Assembly: GCA_038087015.1 (NCBI GenBank)
Contig: JASBNA010000074.1
Coordinates: forward strand, 124,001-188,000
Source of the DNA: Cerrena zonata
Lineage: Eukaryota > Basidiomycota > Agaricomycetes > Polyporales > Cerrenaceae
Reading direction: 5' to 3'
DNA: 64,000 bases
In this document: in pieces, positions 31,407-41,815 of the stretch
How positions within the stretch are numbered: the first letter of the stretch is position 1
Layout: every line of letters begins with the position of its first letter
The notes under the pieces: model-generated
Database searches by the model: none
Told to the model about the DNA's origin: nothing
What the model saw: the letters and a program-made list of their open reading frames with translations, nothing else
Translations under genes and position numbers: made by a program

Positions 31407-34115
31407 ATGGCCACTACGACTAGTGTTAATACTTCGTGTACTCCGTTTTTGAATGCGGTATGTCCAGTGATTGAAAATCTTAAAGAAAATACCCATTTTA
31501 ACCTTGAAGACCAGACCCAAGTGAAAAATTCCAAATATTCTAAAGCATGGTCTGATTTAAAATCGATTGATTGGCCATTAGGTAATACTACTCTGGTTAA
31601 GGCTAGTTTGAGGTCTTCATATTTGAACATCTCCAGACCACCATTAGATAATTTGAATGGGAATTGTAATGAATCAACTACTTATATTTCGCTCCCGTTT
31701 CATATTAACGAACAATTTAGTAAAATCGTAATGGAAAAGGAAATTGCAAAGCAATCGGATGGTAGTTTACATATAGGTGCTAATGTTAATCCTTTAATCC
31801 ATGATCCTTTCAAATTAGTTCATTTAAATCCAAGTTGTTTAACAAATATGATTGATTTAACTAATTTCCATTCAAGAAATCGATTAGATAATCATGATCA
31901 AAATGACCAAAATACCAAAAATCCTTTTAATAAAATGACTAATAGTTTTAATAAACTATTAAAGATCACTACTACTTATACTCAATCGAATAGCTCATAT
32001 GAAAAAGATACTTCAAATTTTAATAGCTTAATCAACTATTTCAATTCCGATTCAAGTAAATCAAATAGTTCTTTTAATCTTTTAAATTCTCATAATAATT
32101 TAGCTTCAAATTCATATATTTTTGATAAATTACTTAATTATGATGGTGATCATTATTTCAATCAAATATCAAATACAAATACCGCCAAACTATTGGTTTC
32201 TGCTCATGTTAACGTGGTAAATATAATTCCAATTGACACTAATGGTAATTATATCAATACTCTGGAGTCACCTTCCGATGAAGAAGGAATGTCAAAATCA
32301 ATTGAATCACCCCTTTTAAGATTTCAGTTCCATAGAAGTGTTTTGATCACTTGCTTGAAAACTTTTACTGATAATAATAATGATCCTTTTATCTTATTGG
32401 GCTTGAACTCGGGGACAATTCTCATTATTAATCTTTCACAATTGACTATACGTATATTTGATGACTTGGGATTACATTCGTTTAAACAGGAAACCGATTT
32501 AAATGGGTTAATTTCTCATTCAATGACTACGGCTGTTATAAGTTTGGATACAGTTTACCATCCTAATTATGAATTCTTAATTGTTGCTGGGTATGCTAAT
32601 GGAGAGGTTTTAATGATTGATCCTTACGATGATAGCCCTGTTGAACAAAGTGCAAAATATGTTAAAAAAGTAGTGGGTAAAGATGATTATGTTACCTATT
32701 TTAAAAAAGCTGATTTATCACCATTGATAAGTAAACCAGAAAGGAAAAGATTGAGATCAATCACGAGTGATAAAGACTTGGATCAAAGTCCTAATTACTT
32801 AATTTTCCATATAAAATTAAGCCATAAACCAATCACCGGGATATCAAGTACTATCCGTTATAATGATATTGGCAATAGCTTAAAATCTAAAAATGTTCCA
32901 CCTAATCCAATGGTTATTGCATTTGCATCCGATGATGGATTAGTGAGACTAATCGATCTTGTTTCGACATTTCAAAATAATTATGGAGAATATCATAATT
33001 CTTTAAATAATTCCATTGTTACTGATATAATATCGAATTATTTTCATGATGGCATAACTGACGTTGAATTTTCTCCTGATAATCGATTTTTATTTATTGC
33101 TGGTAAGGGAGATTTAATTGAAGTTTTCAAAATGACTTATTATAATGTTAATGGGTTATTAACGAAAAACATTAATCAGTCCCAAACAAACTTACCGGGA
33201 AAAAGATCTAGAAGTGGTACTGTTAATAGTTATAATTCTGGAAGTGGTACTATTGGAACTTCAGGGAATAATAATAATAGTATATTTTTATCGCCAATTA
33301 ATACTTTTGATGTATCATCGAGAAATGGAGAGGATCATAATGAACCTTCACAATTGTTACCTCCTATAGTGAAAGAAGTCAAGATTGTCACTCGAATTAA
33401 GGGACATAGTAATACTGTGAAAAAAATTGAATTTATTAAACATGAACAATTAAATGAACCATCACCGGTTTATAAATTAATAAGTTGTGGATATGATGGA
33501 CGGGTTATTGCTTGGGAATTTGATTATAAAGCGTTACCCCGGGTTAAAAGCAAGCCGGTAAAAAGTAAACCCAAGAAAGAAGTGACGAACCCCGTTAAAC
33601 ATCATAGTGGACCGGTGACGAGATTTCCAACTTTGAATCAAAGTTTAGCGATCAAACCAAGTAATAGTCAAACATTACATACACGGAATCGATCATGGAA
33701 TTTCCATAACGATGAAAACCCGTTGGGTATTGGAGGAATCAATAATAGTATGAATAAGATGTTGGGGACCGCGGTGCCAATGATCAATGAACCCAGTAGT
33801 GGGAAATCTAATGAAGAACAGATGAGGATAATCTACTCTATATATAAATCATTATATGAATTAAGATTGAAAAGACATTATACTCGAATTTTCAGTGAAC
33901 AGAATCAGAATTATTCCAATCATCATAAGAAATTTCAAAGCTTAATTCATCCGGTTGTTGATGATAAGTTAGTTCCGTCGATCAAGATTCCATTGATTAA
34001 TATAGATATGTCATTTTTCATACAAGATGGAAAAATTGAAGGGGTTTATTTAGATTTGTTTAATTTTTGGATATTTGCCAAAAGTGGCGATGTATTTAAA
34101 ATTGATATTAATTAA
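31407..34115 (+). CDS. WD40 repeat protein, possibly CreC/WDR20-like
   Basis: 902 aa. The ATG at 31407-31409 opens MATTTSV. The middle and C-terminal parts hold divergent WD40 blades: DPFILLGLNSGTILIIN near 330, FLIVAGYANGEVLMIDP near 393, MVIAFASDDGLVRLIDL near 508, DVEFSPDNRFLFIAGKGDL near 553, a GHSNTVKKIEF blade near 670, and KLISCGYDGRVIAWEFD near 695. The order, with a low-complexity insert inside the propeller and a basic stretch after the WEF motif, resembles CreC/WDR20 proteins (partners of deubiquitinases). I could not confirm that by alignment. The N-terminal 250 residues are Asn/Ser-rich. It converges with MKC1 across a (TA)n run at 34129-34157. Confidence 0.8.
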   Translation: MATTTSVNTSCTPFLNAVCPVIENLKENTHFNLEDQTQVKNSKYSKAWSDLKSIDWPLGNTTLVKASLRSSYLNISRPPLDNLNGNCNESTTYISLPFHINEQFSKIVMEKEIAKQSDGSLHIGANVNPLIHDPFKLVHLNPSCLTNMIDLTNFHSRNRLDNHDQNDQNTKNPFNKMTNSFNKLLKITTTYTQSNSSYEKDTSNFNSLINYFNSDSSKSNSSFNLLNSHNNLASNSYIFDKLLNYDGDHYFNQISNTNTAKLLVSAHVNVVNIIPIDTNGNYINTLESPSDEEGMSKSIESPLLRFQFHRSVLITCLKTFTDNNNDPFILLGLNSGTILIINLSQLTIRIFDDLGLHSFKQETDLNGLISHSMTTAVISLDTVYHPNYEFLIVAGYANGEVLMIDPYDDSPVEQSAKYVKKVVGKDDYVTYFKKADLSPLISKPERKRLRSITSDKDLDQSPNYLIFHIKLSHKPITGISSTIRYNDIGNSLKSKNVPPNPMVIAFASDDGLVRLIDLVSTFQNNYGEYHNSLNNSIVTDIISNYFHDGITDVEFSPDNRFLFIAGKGDLIEVFKMTYYNVNGLLTKNINQSQTNLPGKRSRSGTVNSYNSGSGTIGTSGNNNNSIFLSPINTFDVSSRNGEDHNEPSQLLPPIVKEVKIVTRIKGHSNTVKKIEFIKHEQLNEPSPVYKLISCGYDGRVIAWEFDYKALPRVKSKPVKSKPKKEVTNPVKHHSGPVTRFPTLNQSLAIKPSNSQTLHTRNRSWNFHNDENPLGIGGINNSMNKMLGTAVPMINEPSSGKSNEEQMRIIYSIYKSLYELRLKRHYTRIFSEQNQNYSNHHKKFQSLIHPVVDDKLVPSIKIPLINIDMSFFIQDGKIEGVYLDLFNFWIFAKSGDVFKIDIN

Positions 34116-34124
34116 AACAAGGTT

Positions 34125-34157
<33 letters not shown>

Positions 34158-34307
34158 TTTTTAAAAAATCTATGTAGAAGAAAAGAATTAGAATAATGCT
34201 GATGGATGCGAAGATAAATGCAGAGGTTCATTAAAGATCATAAAGAGGGAGGAAAAGCGAGTGACAAGAACTATAATAAGTCATCAACATTATTACTAAA
34301 AGTATTA

Positions 34308-35777
34308 TTACAAATTATTAAACATGGAAGCACCATCTAGACCAAACCCTAATTCTTCTTCTAATTTAAACAAGTTTGAATTGTCGACTCTATCGACGTT
34401 ATCGTTAACACCGTGAAAGTTGAAATCATCTAGTTCTTGAGGTTTTGGAATAGATTGATAGTATTGAGTGTTTTCGTTTAGTTGAGGGTTAGTATTTACA
34501 CTGGTTGGGTAGTCTAAGTCGTATTGTTGTTGTTGTTGTTGTTGTTGCTGTTGTTGTTGTTGTTGTTGCTGTTGTTGTTGCTGTTGCTGTTGTTGGTGTT
34601 GATGCTGTTGCTGGTGGTGTTGTTGTTGTAATTGTTGTTGTAATTGAATTTGTTGTTGTTCGTGGATTGGTTTACGAACAAATTCTCTAAAAGATTTAAC
34701 TTCGTCGATGATCAAGGTCTTCATTGAATCGATATCGTCGACGGTTTCAAACGATTTGAAGTCGAACTTCATTTGACATTCCGGTTCGTCTTGAGGATCG
34801 TGCCAAACGGCAAGATAAGGATGGTTCAAGGCATCTTCGACGTTAATTCTTTGATAAGGATCTAAAGTTAACATTTTTTCTAATAAATCAAGCGCCAAAG
34901 GGTTTGCGTTGGGGAAGATTTCCGAGTAATCAATTTTTCTCATCAAGGGTAAAGAACGAACATAATTTTGGGCTCTAATGGAGCCAATTTTAGTTAAGGT
35001 TGATTCTTTTGGAGTACCCAAGATTAATAAGATTTGATTTAATTGATCAACGTAATCTTTACCTCTGAAAAGAGGTTTACCGCCTAATAATTCCGCCAAG
35101 ATACAACCAACCGACCAAATATCAATTGCTTTAGTATAATTGGTAAAGCTCAACATAATTTCTGGAGCTCTATACCATCTAGTGGCAACGTACTCGGTCA
35201 TGAACCCGGAGTTTTGTTCGATATTTTCACTAAAACCTCTTGCTAAACCAAAATCACAAATTTTCAATTCACAATCAGCATTTACTAATAAATTACCCGG
35301 TTTTAAATCTCGATGTAAAACGTTTGCACTATGAATATATTTTAATCCACATAAAATTTGATAAATAAAAGATTGGTAATGAGAATCAGTCAAAGGTTGA
35401 CCAGATCTAATGATTTGATGCATATCACATTCCATCAACTCTTCATAAAGATAAATTTCATTGAATTCACCGGTTTGAGGATTAGGCACAATATCCAAAT
35501 CATAAAGACAAGTAATATTTTTATGGCCTCTGAAAAATTGTAATAATTTTAACTCACGTAATGAACGTTTACATAAAATGTTTTTACTGAAAATGTTAGT
35601 AATTTTCTTAATAGCAACAAAATTATTCGAATCATCATTTGATCCATCATCATATTTGGCAGAACAAACTATCCCATAAGCACCATGTCCTAATTCTTTT
35701 ACAATTTTAAATCTTTTATCGATAATGAAATCTTGATTGAAAACAGTATTTACCGTACGACCAAAATGAGTTGACAT
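34308..35777 (-). CDS. MKC1: Cell-wall-integrity MAP kinase Mkc1/Slt2
   Basis: 489 aa. This is the terminal kinase of the Pkc1-Bck1-Mkk cell-integrity cascade. The kinase domain runs from about 24 to 325: GHGAYG glycine loop, VAIKKI Lys, HRDLKPGN catalytic loop, DFGLARG, and the TEY activation motif at T194-E195-Y196 (S. cerevisiae Slt2 T190/Y192). The segment [21 protein letters not shown] is the usual MAPK C-lobe. A Gln tract of about 40 residues (379-418) lies in the C-terminal extension. I start at ATG 35775-35777 ([17 protein letters not shown], matching the family). The 90 codons open upstream are T- and A-run translations. Confidence 0.95.
   Translation of the reverse strand: MSTHFGRTVNTVFNQDFIIDKRFKIVKELGHGAYGIVCSAKYDDGSNDDSNNFVAIKKITNIFSKNILCKRSLRELKLLQFFRGHKNITCLYDLDIVPNPQTGEFNEIYLYEELMECDMHQIIRSGQPLTDSHYQSFIYQILCGLKYIHSANVLHRDLKPGNLLVNADCELKICDFGLARGFSENIEQNSGFMTEYVATRWYRAPEIMLSFTNYTKAIDIWSVGCILAELLGGKPLFRGKDYVDQLNQILLILGTPKESTLTKIGSIRAQNYVRSLPLMRKIDYSEIFPNANPLALDLLEKMLTLDPYQRINVEDALNHPYLAVWHDPQDEPECQMKFDFKSFETVDDIDSMKTLIIDEVKSFREFVRKPIHEQQQIQLQQQLQQQHHQQQHQHQQQQQQQQQQQQQQQQQQQQQQQQYDLDYPTSVNTNPQLNENTQYYQSIPKPQELDDFNFHGVNDNVDRVDNSNLFKLEEELGFGLDGASMFNNL
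34523..34640 (-). repeat. CAA/CAG repeat in MKC1 (polyglutamine)
   Basis: A mixed CAA/CAG tract encodes about 35 glutamines with a few His interruptions in the kinase tail. It is probably length-polymorphic. Confidence 0.9.
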
Positions 35778-36405
35778 TGTTAAGTGGTAGTCACTTGTAG
35801 GTGGTAATAGTAGTAAATTGAGGTAGTAGTAGTAGTAAGTTGAAAGTAATTGGAAGTAATAACTTGTTGATGCCGCGTTTTTTTTTTTTTTTTTTGCTTT
35901 GACTTTCGAAGAAGAAGAAAAAAAAAAAAAAAAATAAAAATAAAATGAAAAAGTATAAGCCTCTGAGTGTACACTAATAATAGTAGTAGTAAAGTAAAGT
36001 AAGGATTTTGAAGTAATAGAAATCAAATGATTTAAATAAAATATCAATTTGTTGATATATTATTTTTTGGTCAATTGATTTGTCAAAAATAGTTGTTTCC
36101 CATGTAAATAATTACATCAATGTCAAACATCTATTTATAGTATTGGGCTAATAATAACACTGGCACCTCCGTGCATTAGGGCATAATATATTATATATTC
36201 TACCATACAATACAGACTACAATACAGACTACAATACAGACTACAATACAGACTACAATACAGTATAGACTACTGAGACTGCAATATAGTATAAGCTATC
36301 AATCACTTAACCATGAGCTATACACAAATTATATACTATACTGTGCGCAAAACCTGCTATACTATGAACTATTAAATAAAGTAACTACTCAGATGTACTA
36401 ACTAT

Positions 36406-36514
36406 ACTCTATACTCGTACTCTATACTCGTACTCTATCCCGTACTCTATCCCGTACTCTATCCCGTACTCTATCCCGTACTCTATCCCGTACTCTATCC
36501 CGTACTCTATACTC
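36406..36514. repeat. 12-bp tandem repeat
   Basis: About nine copies of a CGTACTCTATCC unit; the outer copies carry A in place of C in the second half. Homogenised inner copies suggest recent expansion. Confidence 0.85.
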
Positions 36515-36652
36515 GTTGTACTAGCTATACGTATGGGAATAGCAGTACTTGATACTGAATATTCAGACTTATGTAGTACAATAGTATGTGGTACAATGTC
36601 GCTTCTGACTACCCCGTACTTGTCATCCACTACAATATACAACTATACAACT

Positions 36653-36722
36653 ATACAAATACAAATACAAATACAAATACAAATACAAATACAAATACAA
36701 ATACAAATACAAATACAAATAC
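36653..36722. repeat. ACAAAT hexanucleotide microsatellite
   Basis: About eleven near-perfect copies of ATACAA/ACAAAT. Confidence 0.9.
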
Positions 36723-37805
36723 AACTATACAAATACAAATATCTATACATACATCAGTTTATGTTAGTGTAAGAAGATATGATACGACCGACTAAAAATA
36801 GAAGAAGCCGTTTAATACTTATCTGATTAGAAGTTTAGATGCAAAGATCAACAATGGAACATTAGAAAACAGAGATCTACAACTAGTCCGCTCCGACCGG
36901 TCAATTACCACATGAAGAATTAAAGCAATAAATATACTAGTATAAAATAAGTATAAAATAAGTATAAAATAAGTATAACATATACTAGTATAAAATAAAT
37001 ATAAGCATACAATAAGCATACATAAGTATAAATTGACCATACAATAACCATACCATAAGCATACAAAATATTAACCCATACAATAAAATAAAGCATAAGC
37101 ACTATTCTATACATCAACCATTCTTGGGTGTATGGGTGCGCTTTGCCTACTTACTCTACTCTACTTACTCTACTCTACTTACTACTCTACTTACTTCATG
37201 TACTCTACTTACTCTACTACTTCCTGCCGTAAGTGTTTGTGCTGGGAGTACTGAATTAACATCCCATTTCCAGTGTTCTATTGCGCCTCCTGAAGTTGAC
37301 AGGGACTAGGTAGATTGGGCTATTACGGAATAACGACGGTTTACTGTAACAGGTAAGGGCCGACTTAGTGGCTGGAAATAAAACGGCATTCTTTTCCGTC
37401 TTGCTAAGCGACATCAACACTAAATAATGGGGTGATGCATTCTCAGGGTATTTCACCGAAGCTTATTACTTGAAGTATTATTAACCTTTATACATTCAAT
37501 ACACTATATTGTGCGACAGAAGGTATACAATACCATACTGTACTATGCTATACCATACTATACCATACCATACTATACTATACCATACCATACAATACCA
37601 TACCATAATATTCTATTATATATAATAGTTATATGTATAGTTGAAATATGTCAAGTATGCCGTGCCCAGCTAACATTTACGAAGGGTAGTGTGCATTTAC
37701 CACAATACCAGGTTACATTGAAGCGGAATATCAATAGAGAAGTATATGAATATATATAAGAGAGTAATTAGAAAAATATGAAATAAAAATTCGAATTAAG
37801 TGAAA

Positions 37806-39488
37806 ATGAATAACTATAATAGTGGTGGTAATAATAGTACGGATAATAGTACTAAAAAAGATGATCTAGCATCTCTTTTTCTACCAGATATCCTTCATCC
37901 ATTACCTTCAAATAATATAAAACAAGAAGATATCAATTTTGATGATTCGTTAATGAATCAAAATTTTAATCTAAATATGATGGACTCTCATATTAATCAT
38001 TATTCAAATTATATACCAATTGAAGCTTCTGCTCCGGTCTTAAATAATAAAAATTACCCCTTGGTAGATTATGATATGAACTATAATGAAGACCTACAAA
38101 AATTTAATCAATTCCATTTACCCTTTCGTTTGTACAATCAGCAGCTGCAACAACAGCAAATACAGCCAGTACAACAGCAGCAGCAGCCGCAAATCCAGCC
38201 AGTACAACAACCAATACAACCAGTTGAACTGATTGAGCTGGAACCAGTTCCAGCTAAAAAAAAAGCTAAACCATCGCCTACCCCCAATATAATGATTGAC
38301 TATAAAATGTCCAAACTAACAAACTTACTTGACTTTACTCCTATTCCAGAAAATGAAGAGTTCAAAATACTAGATGATTCAAATAACGAAATTAAACTAA
38401 ATATGACCGGATTCATGAATGGGAAATTCTTCACTAACGATAGCGATAATAATAACTATATTCAACTTAATCCTAATGAATCGGGGTCCAATTCCAAAAT
38501 CGATCCTAAAGTCATTAGCTGCTACCGCCGGAACTTTATTCAATTATCATTAAATTTAAACTTGAGTAATTTTCAAAACGATTCCAATAAAATATTAAAA
38601 TTACAAACAACCGAATACGGATATATAATCACTCGAGTCATTAAATGGTTTAAGATCGATATCAGTGCCAAAACCGTCTCCAATAATCCAAGATTGGTCC
38701 CCATCATCATCACCGATGATGAAGATAAAGTATCTTCGGTTAAAAATCATTCGAACGATTACGTAATCCCCGATCCAATAAAATCATCATCTTATATTAT
38801 CCCAATTAATAAGATAAATCTTGAAAATAATACTTTTAATGATTACTATACTATTAAGAAATTACAATTTAAGAATGCCACTCCTCATAATGGGAATTTC
38901 ACTTTCCAAAATTATTATAATTTAAAAATTAAACTAAGTGCCGTGGTGGCAGATATGTACTATGATGATTACGTTGACAAGAACCAAGAATTAAACATTG
39001 ACGATAAGAATGAATTCACCTTAATGGAATTGGTGAGTAAACCAATTATAGTAAGAGGAAGAAACCCCAGTTTCTACTATGAAAGAAAAGATATTTTAAT
39101 AAAGGGAAGAAATTTAAATCTGAAATCAAGTTTCCAAGATTCTGATGCAATTGAAATTGATTCAAATATTGAATCAAATAACGATTTTGACGATGCTTCT
39201 TCGGAAGATCTTCCAATTGGTAATGATAAATCATTACCTCCATTAATGTACTCTGCTTTACAATCAAAAAATTCTAATAATAATAAATTAATTAATCAAT
39301 CAAATAATAAATATAAATATTTCCCAATCCTGAATGTTTATTATTTACCTCCAATTAACGTGGTTTATTTTCCTCATGGTGCTCATCAACATAAACTATC
39401 AAATTCAAATTTAAATTTAGATCAAAATAAAATTGATTTAAACGATAAACAAATGGTACGCAAAAATTCAAACGTCTACTTTAAATAA
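37806..39488 (+). CDS. NDT80/PhoG-family transcription factor (NDT80, RON1 or REP1 type)
   Basis: 560 aa. The central NDT80-PhoG DNA-binding fold (Ig-like, about 190-440) is recognisable by LNMTGFMNGKFFTND near 201, SCYRRNFIQLSLNL near 240, FKNATPHNGNFTFQNYYNLK near 360, and SKPIIVRGRNPSFYYERKD near 418. Members of this family control meiosis (Ndt80), drug efflux (Rep1) and GlcNAc use (Ron1). I cannot tell which paralogue this is. The N-terminus is Asn- and Gln-rich (Gln tract about 113-145), probably an activation domain. The ATG at 37806-37808 is the first in frame. The gene has a 2-kb repeat-filled upstream region and converges with POT1, 53 bp between stops. Confidence 0.85.
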   Translation: MNNYNSGGNNSTDNSTKKDDLASLFLPDILHPLPSNNIKQEDINFDDSLMNQNFNLNMMDSHINHYSNYIPIEASAPVLNNKNYPLVDYDMNYNEDLQKFNQFHLPFRLYNQQLQQQQIQPVQQQQQPQIQPVQQPIQPVELIELEPVPAKKKAKPSPTPNIMIDYKMSKLTNLLDFTPIPENEEFKILDDSNNEIKLNMTGFMNGKFFTNDSDNNNYIQLNPNESGSNSKIDPKVISCYRRNFIQLSLNLNLSNFQNDSNKILKLQTTEYGYIITRVIKWFKIDISAKTVSNNPRLVPIIITDDEDKVSSVKNHSNDYVIPDPIKSSSYIIPINKINLENNTFNDYYTIKKLQFKNATPHNGNFTFQNYYNLKIKLSAVVADMYYDDYVDKNQELNIDDKNEFTLMELVSKPIIVRGRNPSFYYERKDILIKGRNLNLKSSFQDSDAIEIDSNIESNNDFDDASSEDLPIGNDKSLPPLMYSALQSKNSNNNKLINQSNNKYKYFPILNVYYLPPINVVYFPHGAHQHKLSNSNLNLDQNKIDLNDKQMVRKNSNVYFK

Positions 39489-39541
39489 TCTTTTTTTTTT
39501 TAATAACCTTAAATATTTGTATATTATGATATTATATTTAC

Positions 39542-40783
39542 TTATTCTTTAACTAAAATAGAAGCAGCCCCCATACCAGTACCAATACACATCGAGGTTA
39601 ATCCGATTTCTCCCTTCTTTAATAATCTCAAAATAGTAGCATATTGTCTTGCCCCAGTACATCCCAATGGATGTCCCAAAGCAATGGCACCACCATTTAT
39701 ATTCAATTTATCCTTTGGTACATTACAAGCTTCAGCAGAGTATAAACATTGTGCGGCAAAAGCTTCATTAATTTCAAAAACATCAACATCATCAACTTTT
39801 AATCCAGCCTTCTTCAAAACAGTTGGAATGGCCACTGCTGGACCAACCCCCATGATTTCTGGGGGAACCCCAACGGCAGAACAAAGAACAAATTTACCTT
39901 CAATTGGATATCCTTTTTCTTCAGCCAATGATCTCTTCATAAGTAAAACGGCAGCAGCACCATCGGAAACTTGGGATGCATTACCAGCATGAGTAACCCC
40001 ATCCGATTTGAACGCAGGTTTTAATTTGGCCAACGATTGAGCAGTAACCCCCTTTCTTGGACCTTCATCAGTGTCAACAGTAATCTTTTCATAGGTAACA
40101 TTATCATCGTCATCTTCTTCGGCCAAAAAGGATTCAATGGCCAAAATTTCATCTTTGAAAGCCCCGGATTCAATGGCTTTGGCAGCCTTAGCATAAGAAT
40201 CAGCAGCAAACTCATCTTGAACATTTCTAGGAATAGAGTACTTGGCGGCAACATTTTCGTTAGTAATCCCCATTGGAATTAAACATTTGGCCATTTCAGC
40301 ATTTTCTTTTAAATGATTATCAACTTTTGGAATAGCATCCGGACCATAGTTAGCACTCATTGATTCAACCCCAGCAGCTAAACCACAATCAATTTCCCCA
40401 CATTTGATTTTATTGGCAATTTCACTGATAGCCATTAACCCAGAAGAACATTGTCTATTAAGAGCAATAAAAGCAGCAGAATTTGGAATACCGGCAGCCA
40501 AACATGCACCACGATGTTCAGAGGCACCAGCAGCACGGTTTAAAACATTACCAACAGCAACGTCTTCAATCAATGAAGCATCAACTTTGGTCTTGGATAA
40601 AAATTGCTCCAAAAATTTGGTCAAAACATAATCAGAACCAACATCCTTCAATTTACCACGGCCCCCTTTAGTTAATGCTGTTCTATAAGCAGCAACAATG
40701 ACTACATCATCGGGGTTTTTCTGTAAAAGAGATTGTTTAGAAGAAGGAGATAACTGACCTGCTAATTGATTTAATCTGTCCAT
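39542..40783 (-). CDS. POT1: Peroxisomal 3-ketoacyl-CoA thiolase Pot1
   Basis: 413 aa. It catalyses the last step of fatty-acid beta-oxidation, releasing acetyl-CoA. The N-terminus has a PTS2 peroxisomal signal, RLNQLAGQL (residues 3-11), fitting R-L-x5-Q-L; the start at ATG 40781-40783 places it correctly. Catalytic residues are visible: C112 in NRQCSSG, the His of GHPLGCTGAR, and C399 in MCIGTGMGAAS. Length matches yeast Pot1. Its upstream region carries CCGAGG/CCTCGG hexamers (40934, 41143, 41241), the site used by fungal fatty-acid regulators (Ctf1, FarA/FarB). The absence of SKL at the C-terminus agrees with PTS2 import. Confidence 0.96.
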   Translation of the reverse strand: MDRLNQLAGQLSPSSKQSLLQKNPDDVVIVAAYRTALTKGGRGKLKDVGSDYVLTKFLEQFLSKTKVDASLIEDVAVGNVLNRAAGASEHRGACLAAGIPNSAAFIALNRQCSSGLMAISEIANKIKCGEIDCGLAAGVESMSANYGPDAIPKVDNHLKENAEMAKCLIPMGITNENVAAKYSIPRNVQDEFAADSYAKAAKAIESGAFKDEILAIESFLAEEDDDDNVTYEKITVDTDEGPRKGVTAQSLAKLKPAFKSDGVTHAGNASQVSDGAAAVLLMKRSLAEEKGYPIEGKFVLCSAVGVPPEIMGVGPAVAIPTVLKKAGLKVDDVDVFEINEAFAAQCLYSAEACNVPKDKLNINGGAIALGHPLGCTGARQYATILRLLKKGEIGLTSMCIGTGMGAASILVKE

Positions 40784-41247
40784 TTTTATTAAAATACTAT
40801 ACTTAACCAAACCAATCAATAATTCGGCTGGAATGCCTTGCTTTAAATATAAAGTTTATAAATCATGTTCATGTCTAATCACTCCGCACAAAGCTATCGT
40901 ACTTGACTATTTGATTTTTTCAACCGAGCTGGGCCGAGGTACACTCCGGCCACGACATCACGACATTTCACCTTCCACCAGCTAATACTATAGTAAGCAG
41001 AGTAAGTAGAGTAGGTTGCAAACTTTGCCACAAGCATTGGCTTGATCTTTGTCTCCATGAAATTGTCTTTATTCTTAGTCTTACTGTAACTGGTCTTGTC
41101 TAGTAATTGATCTTATAATCCGTGGATACCTGATATCACAAGCCTCGGATATGGAGGTGTGTTTGCAACCTTGTCTAGAGTTTAAGTAATTACAGGATTA
41201 CAGAAGATAAACGACATTGTGTATTGGGTACGGAGGTCAGCCTCGGT
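40784..41247 (-). promoter_or_regulatory. POT1 promoter with CCTCGG-type fatty-acid response sites
   Basis: 464 bp upstream of POT1. CCGAGG lies at 40934-40939, and CCTCGG at 41143-41148 and 41241-41246. In Candida albicans Ctf1 and Aspergillus FarA/FarB this hexamer mediates induction by fatty acids. No other gene is seen in the spacer. Confidence 0.65.
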
Positions 41248-41706
41248 CTACTCTTCTCTTTCAAAAGAGAAGATACCAATAAATGGCTCTACTTTATCGG
41301 GTCTTCCCTCAGGACATTTACCAGTAAATATCAAGGTCGGAACGTCTTCGTCGATCGAATGCTGAGCGTATTTATCTATTTCGTTTTTCGCTGTTTCACT
41401 AGAATTTTCATCGTTTAAATTTTTCCGGTCACTGGAAGGCAAGGTGAAGATCTTGGTGAAGTCGATTCTCAATGTTCCTTCTTCATCAACAACAACGTAT
41501 AATTTATATTTTTGGTCGATTAAATCTTGACTATCGTTGTAGTGGATTAATCCTTTCAGCGACCCAGTGATAAGTCCCATTGTCGAGCCAATCCCAATTA
41601 TGTTGGTTCCCTTGATTTTGATGTAGAGCCCACTCAACCCAAACGGCGAGCAGTGTATTTCAAGATCACATTCATTGGCGTACTGGAATTGTATCTGTTT
41701 GTCCAT
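41248..41706 (-). CDS. Conserved-looking small protein of unknown function
   Basis: 152 aa, ATG at 41704-41706. I do not recognise it. It alternates short hydrophobic strands (LSGLYIKIKG, IIGIGSTMGLITG, YKLYVVVDEEGTLRIDF), suggesting a compact beta-rich fold. An acidic, Lys/Asn-rich loop (about 90-120) and a final strand (PFIGIFSFEREE) follow. There is no signal peptide or transmembrane segment. Codon use resembles the neighbours and the gene sits tandemly 109 bp after the RWD-like gene. Protein-like composition and clean spacing make it likely real. Confidence 0.65.
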   Translation of the reverse strand: MDKQIQFQYANECDLEIHCSPFGLSGLYIKIKGTNIIGIGSTMGLITGSLKGLIHYNDSQDLIDQKYKLYVVVDEEGTLRIDFTKIFTLPSSDRKNLNDENSSETAKNEIDKYAQHSIDEDVPTLIFTGKCPEGRPDKVEPFIGIFSFEREE

Positions 41707-41815
41707 CTTAACACCGTCCTAATGAATGAATAGTAATATTGAACGTTTGTTGATTTTTACAAATTAGACCCGTACAATAAATATCGGTGTATTGGTAAGT
41801 ACGCACTAAATACAA

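Larger units (their letters stand above)
35778..37805. promoter_or_regulatory. 2-kb divergent spacer packed with tandem repeats (MKC1 / NDT80-like)
   Basis: No gene is visible. T- and A-runs sit just upstream of MKC1 (35878-35933). Then come distinct short arrays: a 12-bp unit at 36206-36263, a 12-bp CGTACTCTATCC unit at 36406-36514, a hexamer ACAAAT array at 36653-36722, an approximately 11-bp GTATAAAATA unit at 36936-37000, CTACTTACT repeats at 37144-37220, and CATACTATAC repeats at 37525-37612. A Rap1-type GGTGTATGGGTG lies at 37127-37138. Long upstream regions are common for regulator genes in these yeasts. Confidence 0.65.

Noticed and set aside
35778..36047. 90-codon extension of MKC1
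   Set aside because: No ATG; poly-Phe and poly-Lys come from T and A runs in the 5' leader.
35778..37805. Centromere or replication-origin candidate in the repeat-rich spacer
   Set aside because: 2 kb is short for a CTG-clade regional centromere, and no conserved element supports it.
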